A stretch of 5,971 nt of DNA, from positions 1 to 5,971 of the forward strand of contig QEUW01000445.1 in the NCBI GenBank assembly GCA_003577005.1. Reading direction: 5' to 3'. Positions 4,965 through 5,971 of this stretch are shown here, piece after piece. Each line of letters opens with the position of its first letter. The first letter of the stretch is position 1. The stretch is from Chloroflexota bacterium (GTDB taxonomy: Bacteria > Chloroflexota > Anaerolineae > Caldilineales > Caldilineaceae). Under the pieces are notes generated by a model that ran no database searches, was not told the DNA's origin, and worked only from the letters and a program-made list of their open reading frames with translations. A program made the position numbers and the translations under genes.

Positions 4965-5952
4965 ATGCTACACCGGGAACCAGTACTTGTCACGTTGGTG
5001 AAACTGGTGGATCGGATACCCGTTTCGGGTGCGCCCTTGCCAGGTAAGCGTGGGCGTCCGAAAGTATATGCTGACCGCTTGATCGTGAAAGCGTTAATCA
5101 TCATGGTGATCCGACGGTTGTACACCGCCTATAGCCTGTTGGCGTTTCTGGACCAAGACACCGACTTGACGCGGGACTTGCGGGCTGAATTGACGGATGA
5201 CCAGGGGCGGTTTCCCTCGCGGCGCACCTGGGAACGACGGTTGCAAGCCCTGCCGGAGAGCTTGCCCGGTGTGATTGGGAGTCTGGGACGTCATCTGGTG
5301 GAGCTGCTCCACCCCTGGGCACAGGCCGGGCGAGCCGTCGCCGTGGACAGCACAGCCCTGCGGGCTAAAGGCAGGGTCTGGCACAAAAAGCATCGAGACG
5401 CCGGAATTGTGCCCCATTCGACGATTGATACCCAAGCCCAGTGGAGCAAGTCGGGCTATCATGGCTGGTGGTATGGGTGGAAAATTGCATCTGGCTTGTG
5501 CGGTTGCGTCGGTTTGGATCCCGTTGGCAGCAGAATTGACCCCGGCCAATACCGCCGATAATGAAGTCGCCCCTCGCTTGTTTCGCCAACTGCCTCCTGA
5601 GGTCCGTTTTGTGTTGGGGGATACCCATTACAACGACCCTGCCTTGCGTGCCGCCTGTGAACTGAGCGACCGGCTGTTGGTCGCCACACGACGCGGCAGG
5701 TATCCCCATCGTGGAGCAGGGGTTGATGTTCGTCGGGTGTTTCATCAGTTGCGCTCGCAAGCCATCGAACCCTTCAACGGGTTGTTCAAGAACGTCTTTG
5801 AATGGGGCGGGCAAGTCCCTGTCAAAGGCTTGAAGCGTACTCAGCTGATCGTGTTGAGCGCTATCGTTGTTTACCAACTGGTTTTGCTCTATCAGTTTGA
5901 GCGCCAGTTACCGTTAGGGCGTGGGGCCAAAGCGTTGCTCCGTGCCGCTTGA
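4965..5952 (+). pseudogene. IS-C DDE_Tnp_1 transposase, split by a one-base insertion
   Basis: Read through one correction, this is a 328-residue transposase. The first frame (ATG 4965) runs to WYGWK and then goes out of phase, stopping at TAA 5559-5561. The second frame resumes as LHLACAVASVWIPLAAELTP and ends at TGA 5950-5952. The break is an extra A in the AAAA run at 5481-5484, since YGWKLHL is the expected continuation. The N-terminal part has GKRGRPKVYADRLI and RRTWERRL. Catalytic residues in reconstructed numbering are Asp128 (AVDSTAL), Asp219 (VLGDTHYND) and Glu268 (SQAIEPFNGLFK, with the E-x6-K arrangement of IS4/IS5 proteins). The C-terminal helices include LIVLSAIVVYQLVLLYQFE. All three catalytic residues survive, so the base change is the only defect. 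Alternatives are a sequencing error or a +1 recoding site. Confidence 0.88.
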
Positions 5953-5971
5953 CCATTTATGACCACGCCTC
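5945..5971 (-). repeat. IS-C right terminal inverted repeat (27 bp, perfect)
   Basis: Exact reverse complement of 4839-4865, ending on the last base of the window. The transposase stop codon (5950-5952) lies inside the repeat. Confidence 0.95.

Larger units (their letters stand above)
4839..5971. mobile_element. IS-C: DDE_Tnp_1 (IS4/IS5-type) insertion sequence, complete end to end
   Basis: The first 27 bases (4839-4865, starting GAGGCGTGGTCATAAATGGT) and the last 27 (5945-5971) are perfect inverted repeats. The element is 1133 bp as seen and ends exactly at the window edge, so the repeat could extend further and the target duplication cannot be read. It carries one transposase gene on the plus strand, disrupted by a single extra base. 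Perfect ends imply recent insertion. The superfamily is clear from the transposase; the ISfinder subgroup is not assigned. Confidence 0.9.

Noticed and set aside
1..5971. CRISPR arrays, tRNA or rRNA genes, defence systems, retron or riboswitch
   Set aside because: No regularly spaced repeats, no tRNA-like cloverleaf and no recognisable effector genes were seen. The repeats present are explained as IS ends.
3405..5971. IS-B and IS-C as the two ends of a composite transposon
   Set aside because: The elements belong to different families with unrelated ends, and only about 180 bases separate them.

Overview
The window looks like a bacterial accessory region dense in insertion sequences (IS). 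One chromosomal gene lies at the left, and the rest is mostly complete, decayed or fragmentary IS elements with scraps of older genes between them. From memory, the transposase types and the hydrolase's C-terminal domain resemble proteins common in Chloroflexota (Anaerolineae/Caldilineae-like genomes). That is an inference, since the window contains no rRNA or marker gene.

Layout. Bases 1-1497 (+) hold most of a secreted-type alpha/beta hydrolase of the PAF-acetylhydrolase / dienelactone-hydrolase-like class. A second, probably jelly-roll domain is fused to its C-terminus, and the frame is open to the left edge, so its 5' end is missing. A perfect 12-bp stem hairpin (1519-1550) follows and probably acts as a terminator. 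Bases 1483-1771 (-) carry the 3' remnant of an unrecognised gene, cut off by IS element A.

IS-A (1772-3068, 1297 bp, imperfect terminal inverted repeats) carries an integrase-core (rve) transposase on the minus strand. It is dead: it has an in-frame stop near its N-terminus, a one-base frameshift, and extra codons at the catalytic glutamate. Bases 3069-3262 (+) are an internal or C-terminal scrap of a DDE_Tnp_1 (IS4-type) transposase. Bases 3263-3361 (-) look like the 5' end of another unrecognised gene.

IS-B (3405-4654) is an apparently intact IS3-family element. It has orfA, orfB with a DD(35)E triad, a canonical A AAA AAG slippery heptamer for -1 programmed frameshifting with an internal Shine-Dalgarno sequence upstream, and matching terminal repeats. 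It truncates a small minus-strand gene (start at 4787) and supplies that gene with an accidental new stop.

IS-C (4839-5971) is bounded by perfect 27-bp inverted repeats, and its right end coincides with the window edge. Its DDE_Tnp_1 transposase is complete except for one extra base in an A4 run, which splits it into two frames.

I see no new multi-gene system such as a defence, CRISPR or biosynthetic locus. The most instructive features are the regulatory architecture of IS-B, the decay pattern of IS-A, the single-base lesion in IS-C, and gene scraps that may be halves of one interrupted gene.
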